Shown: piece after piece, positions 23,506 to 32,983 of the stretch | Position numbering within the stretch: position 1 is the first letter of the stretch | Layout: every line of letters begins with the position of its first letter | Assembly (NCBI GenBank): GCA_902774185.1 | Contig: CACYHE010000025.1 | Location: 1-50,650, forward strand | Source of the DNA: an uncultured Bacteroidales bacterium | Lineage (GTDB): Bacteria; Bacteroidota; Bacteroidia; Bacteroidales; Paludibacteraceae | Length of the DNA stretch: 50,650 nt | Direction of reading: 5' to 3' | Notes under the pieces: generated by a model | The model's input: the letters and a program-made list of their open reading frames with translations, nothing else | The model's database searches: none | Told to the model about the DNA's origin: nothing | Program-made: the position numbers and the translations under genes

Positions 23506-23664
23506 ATGAAACAATCACTCAAATCCAAAGTGATCAACGCGGTTCTTGCCGCTTTCATTAACCAACTCTACGTATGGGTGCGCAAGTGGGAAAACGATGC
23601 CTTCTTCTTCCTCGTCATCGGCGGCAAAGCTTACACCGAAACCAAGAACGGAGGCGCACAATGA
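23506..23664 (+). CDS. small hypothetical protein (52 aa)
   Basis: MKQSLKSKVINAVLAAFINQ, then LYVWVRKWENDAFFFLVIGG and a polar tail. One amphipathic or membrane-associated helix is likely at the N-terminus. Its stop codon overlaps the next start (ATGA), so translation of the two is probably coupled. Family not recognised. It sits in a stretch with repeats and several other tiny genes, which suggests a mobile-element or phage-derived cargo. Confidence 0.55.
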   Translation: MKQSLKSKVINAVLAAFINQLYVWVRKWENDAFFFLVIGGKAYTETKNGGAQ

Positions 23665-23873
23665 GAGTTGAGTTTAACCCCGCGATCAAATCCGCGTCCG
23701 GCACACACCGTTCCGCTGCATCCTATCAGCGATCCGGAAAACCGTCCGAGAAGGAAATAGCTGCACGCGAACTTTTTGCCAAGCGACAAGCATTCGTGCA
23801 GGAACTCATGGCATCCGGAGCCTATCACTCAAAAGCGGAAGCATGGAAAATCGCCAAAAAACAAATCAATTAG
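23661..23873 (+). CDS. small basic hypothetical protein (70 aa)
   Basis: MRVEFNPAIKSASGTHRSAA, then SEKEIAARELFAKRQAFVQE and YHSKAEAWKIAKKQIN. Basic, soluble, probably two helices; the SKAEAWKIA segment resembles the ends of some small DNA-associated proteins, but this is a loose impression. Overlaps the preceding gene by ATGA. Not recognised as a named family. Confidence 0.55.
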   Translation: MRVEFNPAIKSASGTHRSAASYQRSGKPSEKEIAARELFAKRQAFVQELMASGAYHSKAEAWKIAKKQIN

Positions 23874-23927
23874 TATTACATCGGTATTAAGACCTGATTA
23901 TTACGTGGTTTTTACGTGTTCAGAATT

Positions 23928-24240
23928 ATGGAAATTATCTTATCAGAACGTTGCAAGTCACTTACCGGAAATCTCGGTAGTGGTTTCGGTTATCACATCC
24001 AGCGCCGCAAAAACGGATGCTTTGCCAAACGTAACTCAAAAGGGGACATCCCGCCCGACGGACACCTCCGTTTCATCCTTACCTGTGCCGTTCTCGCAAA
24101 AAACGGTCTCCACATCGCCAACATCCGAGTCTCGCGCAAAGAACCTCGCTACCTTGGCACAAGACCAAGCAGCTGTCCCCCCCCTTGGGACACAAAAAAT
24201 AGCGTACCCGCAAAGGTACGCTATTTTCATTATCGCTTAG
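23928..24240 (+). CDS. small hypothetical protein, C-terminus uncertain
   Basis: From MEIILSERCKSLTGNLGSGF the frame is well formed (GYHIQRRKNGCFAKRNSKGD, IPPDGHLRFILTCAVLAKNG) to about NIRVSRKE (near 24141), a pattern I have seen in unnamed Bacteroidales proteins. After that the open frame runs through a terminator into ppdK, while another frame gives a more natural ending (LATLAQDQAAVPPLGTQKIA, stop at 24238-24240). A frameshift near 24141, or at the run of eight C near 24177, is possible. Basic, cytoplasmic, function unknown. Confidence 0.45.
24196..24227. terminator. bidirectional rho-independent terminator
   Basis: 13-bp perfect stem AAAATAGCGTACC / GGTACGCTATTTT with a 6-nt loop, between the small genes (plus strand) and ppdK (minus strand). 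Confidence 0.9.
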
Positions 24241-24245
24241 ATACA

Positions 24246-26898
24246 TTATTTTTCATCCTCTACAGCAGCTTGAGCGGCAGCCAGACGTGCGATAGGTACG
24301 CGGAACGGTGAGCAGGAAGCGTAGTTCATGCCGACACGGGCGCAGAATTTCACAGAACTCGGTTCTCCACCGTGCTCGCCGCAGATACCGGTACGCAATC
24401 CCGGACGAACGGCACGACCTTTCTCTACTGCCATCTTGATCAGCTGGCCTACGCCATTCTGGTCAAGTACCTGGAACGGATCCACTTTGAGGATCTTCTT
24501 CTCGAGGTAAGCCGGCAAGAAGGAAGCGATATCGTCACGGCTGTAACCGAAGGTCATCTGCGTGAGGTCGTTGGTACCGAAGCTGAAGTACTGAGCCTCC
24601 GTAGCGATCGAATACTTCCTTAGCCACAGTCTGGATAATCTCCTTCTGTTGTTTGAGCTCATAGAGGATACCGATCAGCGGAACCATGATCTCCGGCATC
24701 GGGTTTTTACCCTCTTTCTTGAGTTCGCAAGCAGCGCCGAGGATAGCACGGGTCTGCATGGCGGTGATCTCCGGGAAGGTGATACCCAGACGGCATCCGC
24801 GGTGACCCAACATCGGGTTGTTCTCTGCCAACGATGCTACACGTGCCTGGATCTCTTCTACGCTAACGCCCATCTCTTTCGCCATCTGCTCTTGTCCCTT
24901 CAGATCATGCGGAACGAACTCGTGCAAAGGCGGGTCGAGCAGACGGATGTTCACTGGTAGGCCGTCCATAGCGTCCAAGATACCTTTGAAGTCAGCCTTT
25001 TGGTACGGCAGCAGTTTAGCCAGTGCTTTCTCGCGACCCTCGCTGTCCTTGGCGAGAATCATCTCACGCATAGCGATGATCTTCTGGTCGTCGAAGAACA
25101 TGTGCTCGGTACGGGTCAGACCGATACCCTTAGCACCGAAGGCGCGTGCTACAGCAGCGTCGTGCGGGGTGTCTGCGTTCGTACGAACTTGCAGTTTGGT
25201 ATATTTGTCGCAGAGGTCCATCAATGCCTTGAAGTCACCGCTGAGCTCAGCAGCCTTGGTAGGGATCTCACCTGCATAAACCTGACCCGTAGAACCGTTC
25301 AACGAGATATAGTCACCTTCTTTATAGGTAACGCCTTCGATCTTAACGGTCTTAGCCTTGTAGTCCACTTGGATAGCACCGGCTCCGGAAACACAGCATT
25401 TACCCATACCGCGGGCTACCACAGCAGCGTGAGAAGTCATACCACCACGAGCGGTGAGGATACCTTCGGCTGCGCTCATACCTGCGAGGTCTTCCGGGCT
25501 GGTCTCAATACGAACCATCACTACTTTGTGACCGTTTGCGTGCCACTCCTGTGCGTCGTCCGCATGGAAGACGATCTGACCGCAAGCTGCACCCGGAGAA
25601 GCGGGCAGACCTTGGGTGATCACTTTCGCTTTCTTGAGCGCGTCCTTGTCAAAGACAGGGTGGAGCAGCTCGTCCAGTTTCTGCGGCTCGCAGCGCATGA
25701 TAGCCTCTTTCTCGCTGATCTTGCCTTCACGAACCATGTCCATTGCGATCTTCACCATCGCGGTACCGGTACGCTTACCGTTACGGGTCTGGAGGAACCA
25801 GAGTTTGCCTTCCTGAACGGTGAACTCCATATCCTGCATGTCGCGGTAGTGGTCCTCAAGTTTCTGCTGGATAGCGTTCAACTCAGCGTACATCTCCGGC
25901 ATGGCTTCTTCCATGGACGGATACTTAGCCAGACGCTCAGCTTCGCTGATACCGGCGCGCTCTGCCCAACGTTGTGAACCGATCTTGGTAATCTGTTGCG
26001 GTGTACGGATACCTGCTACTACGTCCTCACCCTGTGCGTTAACCAGGTACTCACCGTTGAACAAGTTCTCACCGTTACCGGCATCACGGCTGAAGCAAAC
26101 ACCCGTTGCAGAGGTGTCACCCATGTTACCGAATACCATCGCCATAACGGATACTGCCGTTCCCCACTCGTCAGGAATTCCTTCCATCTTACGGTAGAGG
26201 ATCGCACGCTCGTTCATCCAGCTGCGGAATACAGCGCAGATAGCGCCCCAGAGTTGCTCCATCGGATCATCCGGGAAGTCTTTGCCGGTACGCTCTTTGA
26301 TAGCCGTTTTGAAACGAGCTACGAGGAGCTTGAGTTCCTCTACATTCAGGTCCTTGTCCAGCTTCACGCCACGGATCTCCTTTACCTCGTCGATGATCGC
26401 CTCGAACGGATCGATGTCGGTCTTGTTCACCGGCTTCATACCCAATACGACGTCACCGTACATCTGTACGAAACGACGATAGGAGTCATAAACGAAGTGC
26501 GGGTTGTTGGTCTTGGCAACCATACCTTCTGCCACTACGTCGTTCAGACCCAGGTTGAGGATGGTATCCATCATACCCGGCATAGATGCGCGCGCACCCG
26601 AACGAACAGAAACGAGCAGCGGGTTCTTCGGATCGCCGAACTTGCAGTTCATCAGACCCTCTACATGAGTGACCGCTGCGTTCACCTCATCGGTCAACTC
26701 AGCCACGATCTTCTCCTGACCCACTTGGTAGTACTCGTTGCAGACTTCGGTGGTAATGGTGAATCCCGGAGGAACAGGAACACCAACCAAGTTCATCTCA
26801 GCACAGTTAGCGCCCTTACCGCCAAGCAGTTCGCGCATTTGTGCGTTACCTTCAGCCTTACCGTTACCGAAGGTGTAAACTCTTTTTTTCTTTTCCAT
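24246..26898 (-). pseudogene. ppdK: pyruvate, phosphate dikinase with internal deletion
   Basis: Start chosen at 26898 (MEKKKRVYTFGNGKAEGNAQ). The enzyme interconverts pyruvate + ATP + Pi with PEP + AMP + PPi. Present: N-terminal ATP-grasp part (RELLGGKGANCAEM), the phospho-histidine site GGMTSHAAVVARGMGK, and the C-terminal TIM barrel with [19 protein letters not shown] and the catalytic Cys in [10 protein letters not shown]. At about 24604-24612 the frame breaks: KEVFDR is followed directly by [11 protein letters not shown] in another frame. About 24 residues that normally carry GTMIEVPRA, with a Mg-binding Glu, are missing (roughly 70-75 nt). Breakpoint lies at GATCG, consistent with deletion between short direct repeats. 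Broken gene or assembly error. Confidence 0.85.
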
Positions 26899-26959
26899 TT
26901 CTTTTCCATGTTTTAATAAAAAATATATAGATTTTAATGTGTTTCCCAAAAATCGGCTG

Positions 26960-26991
26960 CAAAGTTACGAAAAAAAATTCATATGTGCAAG
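26960..26991 (-). promoter_or_regulatory. sigma-ABfr promoter of ppdK
   Basis: On the minus strand CTTG (26991-26988), 20 nt, TAACTTTG (26967-26960). Back to back with the hppA promoter. Confidence 0.75.
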
Positions 26992-26996
26992 ATTTT

Positions 26997-27028
26997 TTTG
27001 CATATATTAAGAAATTTTTGTAATTTTG
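26997..27028 (+). promoter_or_regulatory. sigma-ABfr promoter of hppA
   Basis: TTTG at 26997-27000, exactly 20 nt, TAATTTTG at 27021-27028. The two divergent promoters are only 5 nt apart at their -33 ends, so ppdK and hppA may be co-regulated. Confidence 0.8.
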
Positions 27029-27074
27029 TAGCCGGTTTTGAAAAAACACTGACTAATACATAAAAAACACAATC

Positions 27075-29303
27075 ATGGAAGATTTAACTATTTTGATGTA
27101 CGCCGTGTTGGCGGCATCGGTTTTAGCACTTGGTTTTGCGTATTATTTCTATCGTTCGATGTTGAAGAAGGACGAGGGTACGGCTCTGATGAAGACCATC
27201 GCATCGCATGTGCGTAAGGGCGCTATGGCGTATCTGAAACAGCAGTATAAAGTGGTGACGATCGTGTTCGTCGTCTTGGCTGTTGTCTTTGCGGTGATGG
27301 CGTATTTCCATCTGCAGAACGGTATCGTATGGTTCGCGTTCCTGACAGGCGGTTTCTTCTCCGGCTTGGCTGGTTTCTTCGGCATGAAGACGGCGACCTA
27401 TGCATCGGCTCGAACGGCTAACGCAGCCCGTCAGAGTCTGAATGCCGGACTGCAGGTCGCTTTCCGTTCGGGTGCCGTGATGGGTCTGACCGTAGTCGGT
27501 CTGGCGCTGTTAGACGTAGCCGGTTGGTTCCTGATCCTGCAGAAGACAGGCCTGCTGGAGATGGTGGGCGCACAAGCGGACATGATCACCATCACCACGA
27601 CGATGCTGACCTTCGGTATGGGTGCCTCGACGCAGGCTTTGTTTGCCCGTGTAGGCGGCGGTATCTATACGAAGGCTGCTGACGTAGGCGCTGATCTAGT
27701 CGGAAAGACCGAGTATAACATCCCCGAAGATGATCCGCGTAACCCTGCCACGATAGCCGATAACGTGGGCGATAACGTAGGAGACGTAGCCGGTATGGGT
27801 GCCGACTTGTACGAGTCCTACGCCGGTTCGATCCTGGCAACGATGGCGCTGGGTGCCGCCGCTTTCGCTTCGTCCGGCGTAGCCGGCATGCAGATGAAAG
27901 CCGTGCTGGCACCGTCTTTGATTGCGGCCTGCGGCGTGTTGCTCTCACTCATCGGTATCTTCATGGTCAAGACCAAAGAAGGGGCAGGGATGAAAGAGTT
28001 ACTGCGTGCGCTCAGTATCGGTACCAACACCGCCGCTTTCCTCATTGCAGGCGTCACTTTCGGTATCTTCGCTTGGCTCTTCGGTACGGAAACCGACCAA
28101 TGGTGGCAGGTATCGCTCTCTGTAGTAGTGGGTCTGCTGGCTGGCGTGATCATCGGTAAATCAACCGAATATTATACCTCGCAGAGTTACAAACCGACGC
28201 AGAAAGTGAGTGAGAGCAGTCAGACCGGTCCGGCTACCGTCATCATCAGCGGTCTGGGGCTGGGGATGCTCTCCACCGCTATTCCGGTTGTGACGGTAGG
28301 TATCGCCATCGTGCTGGCGTACCTCTGTGCGAACGGTTTCCAGGTAGCCTTCACGCCGGAGAACCTCAGTCTGGGTCTGTACGGTATCGGTATCGCAGCG
28401 GTCGGCATGCTCTCCACGCTCGGTATCACTTTGGCTACCGACGCTTACGGCCCTATCGCCGATAACGCAGGCGGTAACGCCGAGATGTCGGGTCTGCCGG
28501 CAGAAGTGCGTCAACGTACCGACGCCCTCGATGCCCTGGGTAACACCACCGCTGCTACCGGCAAAGGTTTTGCCATCGGTTCGGCTGCCCTTACAGCCCT
28601 TGCACTCTTGGCTTCGTATGTCGAGGAGATCAAGATAGCTTTGATTCGTACCGGCGAGAAACTGCCGGCATTGGCAGACGGCACGCAGATACCGGCGGAC
28701 AACGCTACGCTCGTTGATTTCATGAACGCGTATAACGTCAACCTGATGAACCCCATCGTGCTGGTAGGTATCTTCATCGGTTCGATGATGGCGTTCCTGT
28801 TCTGCGGTCTGACGATGAACGCAGTAGGTCGTGCGGCACAGAAGATGGTGGAAGAGGTACGCCGCCAGTTCAAGACTATCAAAGGTATCCTCGAAGGCAA
28901 AGCCGATCCGGATTACGCACGCTGCGTAGCCATCTCGACCAAGGGTGCGCAACATGAGATGTTGTTGCCCTCTATCTTAGCCATCATCGTACCGATCATC
29001 ACCGGTCTCATCTTAGGCGTTGCCGGTGTGTTAGGTCTGCTCATCGGCGGTCTGGCTACGGGCTTCGTGCTGGCGGTCTTCATGGCGAATGCAGGCGGTG
29101 CGTGGGATAATGCCAAGAAATATGTGGAGGAAGGACATTTCGGTGGTAAAGGTTCTGACTGCCACAAGGCCACCGTCGTTGGCGACACCGTGGGAGATCC
29201 GTTCAAAGACACATCGGGACCGAGTCTCAATATCCTCATCAAGCTCATGTCGATGGTAAGTATCGTGATGGCAGGATTGACGGTAGCGTATCACCTGTTA
29301 TAA
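27075..29303 (+). CDS. hppA: membrane-bound ion-translocating pyrophosphatase
   Basis: 742 aa with about 16 membrane helices. It couples PPi hydrolysis to H+ or Na+ export. Seen: the substrate-binding DVGADLVGKTEYNIPEDDPR, NPATIADNVGDNVGDVAGMG, the second acidic motif TDAYGPIADNAGGNAEMSGL, and GGAWDNAKKYVEEG with VGDTVGDPFKDTSGPSLNIL at the C-terminus. GNTTAATGKG (Ala, not Lys, after GNTTA) indicates the K+-dependent class. Ion choice cannot be read here; Bacteroides relatives pump Na+ or both. Divergent from ppdK, which makes PPi in its PEP-forming direction, so the pair fits one PPi economy. Confidence 0.96.
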   Translation: MEDLTILMYAVLAASVLALGFAYYFYRSMLKKDEGTALMKTIASHVRKGAMAYLKQQYKVVTIVFVVLAVVFAVMAYFHLQNGIVWFAFLTGGFFSGLAGFFGMKTATYASARTANAARQSLNAGLQVAFRSGAVMGLTVVGLALLDVAGWFLILQKTGLLEMVGAQADMITITTTMLTFGMGASTQALFARVGGGIYTKAADVGADLVGKTEYNIPEDDPRNPATIADNVGDNVGDVAGMGADLYESYAGSILATMALGAAAFASSGVAGMQMKAVLAPSLIAACGVLLSLIGIFMVKTKEGAGMKELLRALSIGTNTAAFLIAGVTFGIFAWLFGTETDQWWQVSLSVVVGLLAGVIIGKSTEYYTSQSYKPTQKVSESSQTGPATVIISGLGLGMLSTAIPVVTVGIAIVLAYLCANGFQVAFTPENLSLGLYGIGIAAVGMLSTLGITLATDAYGPIADNAGGNAEMSGLPAEVRQRTDALDALGNTTAATGKGFAIGSAALTALALLASYVEEIKIALIRTGEKLPALADGTQIPADNATLVDFMNAYNVNLMNPIVLVGIFIGSMMAFLFCGLTMNAVGRAAQKMVEEVRRQFKTIKGILEGKADPDYARCVAISTKGAQHEMLLPSILAIIVPIITGLILGVAGVLGLLIGGLATGFVLAVFMANAGGAWDNAKKYVEEGHFGGKGSDCHKATVVGDTVGDPFKDTSGPSLNILIKLMSMVSIVMAGLTVAYHLL

Positions 29304-29324
29304 ATTGAAAATTGAAAATTGAAA
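29302..29324. repeat. short quasi-tandem repeat (AAATTGAA type)
   Basis: Three units of AAATTGAA/AAATTGAAAG directly after the hppA stop; TTTCACC units follow at 29350-29366. Confidence 0.6.
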
Positions 29325-29348
29325 GGGGAGCCTATTGGCTCCTCTTTT
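29325..29348. terminator. rho-independent terminator between convergent hppA and acyl-CoA synthetase
   Basis: GGGGAGCC (29325-29332), loop TATT, GGCTCCTC (one G-U), then TTTT. Confidence 0.75.
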
Positions 29349-29364
29349 CCTTTCACCTTTCACC

Positions 29365-31023
29365 TCATTTGTAGAGGAATCGTTTGATGGATCGTTTGGG
29401 GGTTTTCTCGAAGGGCTTGTCTTGCACCTCGATATCCGCCACTTTGCTGTAACCCGGAATGAGGTTATTGAGTTTTGCCAAGTTCGCCTTCATGATCTGC
29501 AAGATCTGCTCCGGTGTCATGCGCTTTGTGAGCGTCTCATCGGGGAAGACGAGTGCCACCAACTTCCCTTCGCGTTCCACAATCAAGGATTCGCTGACAG
29601 CCTCCTGGTTGTTCAGTTTGTCTTCGATCTCTTCGGGGTAGATATTCTGTCCCGAAGCCCCTAAGAACATCGTCTTGCAGCGCCCTTTGATATAGATATT
29701 CTTCTTTTTATCGAGTCGTCCCAAGTCACCGGTTCGTAACCACCCGTCTTCGGTGAACGCTGCTTTTGTGGCTTCTTCGTTCTTGTAATAACCCATCATC
29801 ACGTTTTCTCCTTTGACGAGGATCTCCCCGATGCCGGCTTGGTTGGGTTCGTCTATCTTCACCTCCATATTCATCACCGGTACACCGCCCGAACGGGCTT
29901 TGAAATACTTAGGCGGGTTACCTCCGATAAGCGGACCGCACTCGGTCATGCCGTAACCGATCGAAAGCGGGAAATGGATATCCATCAGACATTTCTCCAC
30001 CACCGGGTTCATTGCTGCACCGCCGCAGATGAAATAGCGTAACTTGCCGCCGAAAGCGGATTTGAGGGCCGACCGTACCCGTCGGTGCAAGAGCGAACCG
30101 ATACCCGGTATGTGCCAGAACGAACGGATCGCCCATTTGCTAAGGGTCGGGTCCAGGTTCTTCTTATAGATCTTCTCAATCACCAAGGGCACCGTCACCA
30201 CCAGATAGGGCTGCACGTCCTTGAGGGCTTTGAGCAGGATGGACGGGGTCGGACTCTTGGTCAGGAAATAGATATGCGTTCCCGAGCAGAGCGGGTAGAG
30301 TAGTTCGCATACCTGACCGAACATATGGGCAAGCGGTAACATCGAAACGAGCCGTTGACCCGGTTCCACCGGCAACATCTTCATACCTACCTCCACGTTG
30401 TTGCTCAGACTCATCCCGTTCAGCATCACGCCTTTGGGACTTCCCGTCGAACCCGAGGTGTAGTTGATCAGCGCCAAGCGGTTCTCATCGGCTGCAAAAT
30501 GGATATCTTCCGACTCCAGAGGATGCGGATACTTCGCCTTGAACGCTTTATCTACTACATCATTAAGCGAAGCGTCACCATTGAGCAACGCGCTCATTTC
30601 ATCATTACTATACAGCACCTTCCAGTCTTCGAGCGAAAGGGCAGCTTTCATTTTGGCGGGCATCGTCTGATGCTGCAGGTCTTTCCATACATATGGACCG
30701 ACGAACAGCAATTCAGAATCCGAGTGCTCCAATAGGTGCGCGATATCCTCTGCCATGAAGTCCTGCAAGATACTGACGCACACACCTTCGTACGCAGCGA
30801 TGGCCAGATAAGCGACAGCCCAATTGGCGCAGTTACGTCCGCAGAGCGCGATCTTATCGCCCCGCTTGATACCCATCTGCTCGAACAGCACATGCAGACG
30901 TATCATCTGCTCCGCCAACTGTCCGAACGTGTATTCGTGATCTTCGTTATAATCCGTCAGAGCAGGATCATTCCACTGATGCTCCATCACCTCTGTCAGA
31001 TAGTGTAAATAATGCTGTTTCAT
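29365..31023 (-). CDS. AMP-binding long-chain acyl-CoA synthetase, copy 1
   Basis: 552 aa from MKQHYLHYLTEVMEHQWNDP (31023), just after a promoter. It activates fatty acids via acyl-AMP to acyl-CoA. Motifs: P-loop NYTSGSTGSPKGVML, SIGYGMTECGPLIGG, EDGWLRTGDLG, KGRCKTMFLGASGQNIYPEE and the C-terminal lysine motif KTPKRSIKRFLYK. It is a tandem paralogue of the next gene. Residues about 139-156 (NDEMSALLNGDASLNDVV) are coded by a short-repeat family that also occurs in valS and the dehydrogenase. Confidence 0.92.
   Translation of the reverse strand: MKQHYLHYLTEVMEHQWNDPALTDYNEDHEYTFGQLAEQMIRLHVLFEQMGIKRGDKIALCGRNCANWAVAYLAIAAYEGVCVSILQDFMAEDIAHLLEHSDSELLFVGPYVWKDLQHQTMPAKMKAALSLEDWKVLYSNDEMSALLNGDASLNDVVDKAFKAKYPHPLESEDIHFAADENRLALINYTSGSTGSPKGVMLNGMSLSNNVEVGMKMLPVEPGQRLVSMLPLAHMFGQVCELLYPLCSGTHIYFLTKSPTPSILLKALKDVQPYLVVTVPLVIEKIYKKNLDPTLSKWAIRSFWHIPGIGSLLHRRVRSALKSAFGGKLRYFICGGAAMNPVVEKCLMDIHFPLSIGYGMTECGPLIGGNPPKYFKARSGGVPVMNMEVKIDEPNQAGIGEILVKGENVMMGYYKNEEATKAAFTEDGWLRTGDLGRLDKKKNIYIKGRCKTMFLGASGQNIYPEEIEDKLNNQEAVSESLIVEREGKLVALVFPDETLTKRMTPEQILQIMKANLAKLNNLIPGYSKVADIEVQDKPFEKTPKRSIKRFLYK
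30558..30607. repeat. in-frame Asn/Gly repeat in acyl-CoA synthetase 1
   Basis: Minus-strand AATGATGAAATGAGC, GCTCAATGGTGACGC, GCTTAATGATG modules; similar modules lie in valS (47770-47810) and the dehydrogenase (36866-36915). Confidence 0.6.
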
Positions 31024-31044
31024 AACAAAAACCGGATTCGGGTG

Positions 31045-31076
31045 CAAAATTACTGCTTTTTTTGCATATATGCAAA
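31045..31076 (-). promoter_or_regulatory. sigma-ABfr promoter of acyl-CoA synthetase 1
   Basis: Minus strand TTTG (31076-31073), 20 nt, TAATTTTG (31052-31045). Confidence 0.8.
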
Positions 31077-31213
31077 TTTTTCTGCATTTTGCAAAACCGT
31101 ATATACAAAACAAGCGCAAAGCTTCCCAGTTTCGCGCCTGCTCTGATTCCCCATTTCAGAGGAATCACCATCTACTTACTCACTTTAACGTTACACTTAG
31201 GTAACGTTTGGCA

Positions 31214-32839
31214 TTACTTATATAAGTATCTCTTGATCGACCGTTTCGGAGTCTTCTCGAATTCCGAAGCGACTAATTCGATAGCACTGATTTGACTGTA
31301 CTGCGGCAGGTTCTTGTTTACCGCCACACGGTTCTCTTCCATCAACTCGGCGATATTGCGGTTTGTTTGCTCCGGATAGACGAGCGCAACCAGTTTGCCT
31401 TCCCGATCCACCACGATAGACTCAACAACGCAAGGCATCGAGTTCAGTTTGTCCTCCAACTCCTCCGGATAGATGTTCTGTCCGCTCGGACCCAGAATCA
31501 TATTCTTCGAACGACCGTGGATATAGATATTGCCTTCTTTATCCAGCACGCCCAGGTCACCGGTACGCATCCAACCGTCCGGGGTGAATACGGCACTTGT
31601 AGCCTCCGGATTCTTGTAGTAACCCATCATCACGTTGATACCCTTCACTTGGATCTCACCGTCTTTGGAGTACGGATCCTCGGAATCGACGCGCACGTGG
31701 CATTGCGGCAGGTCTTTACCGCAACTGTGCATCTTGTATTTCCACCAGTCTTCGTAACTGATCAGCGGAGCACATTCGGTCATACCGTAACCCACGCAGT
31801 ATTGGAATTTGATATCGTGCAGTACTTGCTCTACTTCTCCGTTCAAAGCGGCGCCGCCAATGATCAGGAAACGAAGTTTACCTCCGAAAGTCTGATCCAG
31901 ACCGGCTTTCACTTTATTGCGGATGACGCGTTTGAGCAGCGGAGTCTTCCACATGATTTTGGCAGCCGGACTGCTGATCTTGGGTAGTACACCTTTCTTG
32001 ATGATTTTCTCAATCACCAGAGGAACGGTCAGAATCATGAACGGCTTCACTTGTGCGAAAGCTTTCATCAGCACCGTCGGCGTAGGAGCCTGTGTGAGGA
32101 AATATACCTCCGCACCATCGCAAACCTGGTATAAGAACTCGTACATCAAACCGAACATATGGGCGATCGGCAACATCGACAATACGGCGTCATCAGGTCT
32201 GTGCGGGATACGTGTTCTACCGAACTCTACGTTACCGCTCAGGTTCAGATGCGAGATCATCACACCCTTCGGGTTGCCCGTCGAACCGGACGTATAGTTG
32301 ATAATCGCCAGGTCATCGTAGTTATCCTCTGGATAATGTACATCGGAGAGGGCTACACCGTTCGGGAATGCTTTCTTAAACGCTGCGTCTGCGCCTTCGA
32401 ATTTCTTGCGGAACGTGTCATCGGCGTCCACAATCGTCATGTCGTCCATGAAGATAGTTGCCTTCAAACCCGGCATCTGCTTGGTGTCGATCTTCTTCTT
32501 TACGTTCGGACCTACATACAGCAGGATAGCTTCCGAGTGCTCTACCAACGAGTAGATACCCTCTGCCGTAAAGTCCGGCAGAATACTAACCACTACCGCC
32601 TTGTAACTCTCAGCGGCAAGGAACAACAAACCCCAGTTGGCACAGTTACGACCCGCAAGAGCAATCTTATCGCCCTCTTTGATGCCGCACTCACGCCAAG
32701 TAATATGCAATTTTTCTATTTCTGCTGCTAATTGCGCATAGGTGTAACTGTTTACACCATCCAAATCTTTCAACGCCAGGTTATCCCACCTGCGCGCCAT
32801 CGTTTCTTGTAAGTAAGAGAAGTAATGTTTTGTTGCCAT
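31214..32839 (-). CDS. AMP-binding long-chain acyl-CoA synthetase, copy 2
   Basis: 541 aa from MATKHYFSYLQETMARRWDN (32839); the longer frame begins inside the promoter region. Same motifs as copy 1: NYTSGSTGNPKGVMISHLNL, CVGYGMTECAPLISY, PDGWMRTGDLG, HGRSKNMILGPSGQNIYPEE and KTPKRSIKRYLYK. The two copies share order of motifs and C-terminus but differ widely elsewhere, so the duplication is old. Each has its own promoter, which allows separate regulation, perhaps for different acyl chains (inference). Confidence 0.92.
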   Translation of the reverse strand: MATKHYFSYLQETMARRWDNLALKDLDGVNSYTYAQLAAEIEKLHITWRECGIKEGDKIALAGRNCANWGLLFLAAESYKAVVVSILPDFTAEGIYSLVEHSEAILLYVGPNVKKKIDTKQMPGLKATIFMDDMTIVDADDTFRKKFEGADAAFKKAFPNGVALSDVHYPEDNYDDLAIINYTSGSTGNPKGVMISHLNLSGNVEFGRTRIPHRPDDAVLSMLPIAHMFGLMYEFLYQVCDGAEVYFLTQAPTPTVLMKAFAQVKPFMILTVPLVIEKIIKKGVLPKISSPAAKIMWKTPLLKRVIRNKVKAGLDQTFGGKLRFLIIGGAALNGEVEQVLHDIKFQYCVGYGMTECAPLISYEDWWKYKMHSCGKDLPQCHVRVDSEDPYSKDGEIQVKGINVMMGYYKNPEATSAVFTPDGWMRTGDLGVLDKEGNIYIHGRSKNMILGPSGQNIYPEELEDKLNSMPCVVESIVVDREGKLVALVYPEQTNRNIAELMEENRVAVNKNLPQYSQISAIELVASEFEKTPKRSIKRYLYK

Positions 32840-32868
32840 ATAACGATTACTTTTTTTCAAATCGGGTG

Positions 32869-32900
32869 CAAAGGTACTACTTTTTTTTGAATTAACAATA
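32869..32900 (-). promoter_or_regulatory. sigma-ABfr promoter of acyl-CoA synthetase 2
   Basis: Minus strand TACCTTTG (32876-32869) with TTG about 20 nt upstream (32898-32896). Confidence 0.75.
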
Positions 32901-32983
32901 CCTTTGATGCATTTTTTTTATTTTTTTTGTACGATTTATGTAATATGAAACATTATTGTACCGATACTCAAAATCTGAACACT

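Noticed and set aside
24649-26916. Long plus-strand frames of 300+ aa opposite ppdK
   Set aside because: Antisense shadow of a highly biased gene; residues are rich in His, Thr, Val and Arg in the manner of reversed codons, with no promoter.
28161-28955. 264-aa minus-strand frame inside hppA
   Set aside because: Antisense shadow; the plus strand has all pyrophosphatase motifs.
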